Shown: in pieces, positions 63,848 to 64,000 of the stretch | Numbering within the stretch: the stretch's first letter is position 1 | Layout: every line of letters starts with the position of its first letter | Origin: Rheinheimera sp. | GTDB lineage: Bacteria; Pseudomonadota; Gammaproteobacteria; Enterobacterales; Alteromonadaceae | DNA length: 64,000 nt | Assembly (NCBI GenBank): GCA_003482455.1 | Contig: DMYW01000055.1 | Span: 35,498-99,497 of the forward strand | Direction of reading: 5' to 3' | Program-made: the position numbers and the translations under genes | Notes under the pieces: model-generated | What the model saw: only the letters and a program-made list of their open reading frames with translations | Told to the model about the DNA's origin: nothing | Database searches by the model: none

Positions 63848-64000
63848 ATGCCGCTAATTCAGGATTTAACCGAAGTCATTGAGATGTCCGGCGAGCCCGT
63901 CGCTCGGATGGAAGTATTTGCCAACCATATTCCAGATGAATGGGTCCGTATTGCCGCAACCTTGTCCGACAAGGTCACTATCCGCCGTAGGCGATTGCCG
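63848..64000 (+). CDS. IS4-family transposase, N-terminal 51 residues (partial)
   Basis: The frame runs open to the window edge. The start MPLIQDLTEVIEMSGEP is followed by FANHIPDEWVRIAATLSDKVTIRRRRLP, which matches the IS4 transposase N-terminal domain pattern (IPxEWI...ATLRRRRLP). There is no usual Shine-Dalgarno before ATG 63848 because a terminator-like hairpin abuts it; leaderless or hairpin-controlled translation is possible, or the true start is elsewhere. Confidence 0.8.
   Translation, partial: MPLIQDLTEVIEMSGEPVARMEVFANHIPDEWVRIAATLSDKVTIRRRRLP

Larger units (their letters stand above)
63766..64000 (+). mobile_element. IS4-family insertion sequence, left part (cut by window edge)
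   Basis: The transposase N-terminus at 63848 marks an IS4-type element. Its left inverted repeat is probably near the sequence AATGCAGATCAGTTAAG (63767-63783), but the exact edge cannot be fixed because the right end is outside the window. The stretch from there to the ATG contains no other gene. Confidence 0.6.

Noticed and set aside
1..64000. CRISPR arrays, tRNA or rRNA genes, prophage
   Set aside because: No regular repeat-spacer pattern, no cloverleaf with acceptor CCA, no rRNA signature and no phage structural genes were recognised by eye; a tool search would be the decisive test.

Overview
The window is chromosomal DNA of a Gram-negative gammaproteobacterium. It carries a Na+-type flagellar motor (PomA/PomB), type IV pilus retraction ATPases, an RND efflux pair, vitamin B12 uptake genes, a second-type TonB system and PEP-CTERM regulators. 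The blocks xseB-ispA-dxs next to pomAB-thiI, rsmE-gshB-yqgE-yqgF, yggS-proC-yggT-yggU-rdgB-hemW and tkt-epd-pgk-fba are typical of Alteromonadales/Vibrio relatives. My best guess is a Rheinheimera-like organism; that is an inference from gene content only. No tRNA, rRNA or CRISPR array was recognised.

Layout. 1-7.5 kb: isoprenoid synthesis and exonuclease VII genes on the minus strand (dxs cut by the left edge), then pomAB behind a FliA-like promoter, thiI, a ketopantoate reductase, a VanZ-like protein and yajQ. 7.5-15.1 kb: B12 acquisition, with a cobalamin riboswitch before btuB, and btuD-btuC-cobO-btuF as a tightly overlapping minus-strand operon; msrA, a renalase-like flavoprotein and a PH-domain protein lie between the two parts. 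15.2-25.3 kb: RND pump and adaptor, several poorly characterised proteins including a 35-residue CxxC/membrane microprotein, a DUF342 protein, a YggN-like protein, and rimK with a zinc-carboxypeptidase-like partner. 25.4-34.4 kb: Mg2+ transporters, a DUF885 lipoprotein and the hemW-to-yggS housekeeping operon. 34.5-48.9 kb: pilTU, the yqgF-to-rsmE operon, an ABC-2 exporter, metK, and a central-carbon run tkt-epd-pgk-fba.

49.1-54.1 kb: a six-gene TonB2-like operon (DUF3450 protein, TtpC, ExbB, ExbD, TonB, TPR protein) that should couple the proton gradient to outer-membrane receptors, BtuB possibly among them. 54.4-63.5 kb: a PEP-CTERM-associated accessory locus. A serine protease, histidine kinase PrsK and sigma-54 activator PrsR form one minus-strand operon. 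Divergent from it run a patatin-like lipase, an exosortase-system acyltransferase and a ThiF/nitroreductase fusion, followed by a secreted SEP/PEP-CTERM protein behind a near-consensus sigma-54 promoter. The window ends inside an IS4-type transposase.

The best candidate for an undescribed system is the 57.8-63.4 kb locus. Enzymes of acyl transfer, adenylation, flavin redox and lipid hydrolysis sit together beside a dedicated PrsK/PrsR regulator, while no exosortase gene is present in the window.
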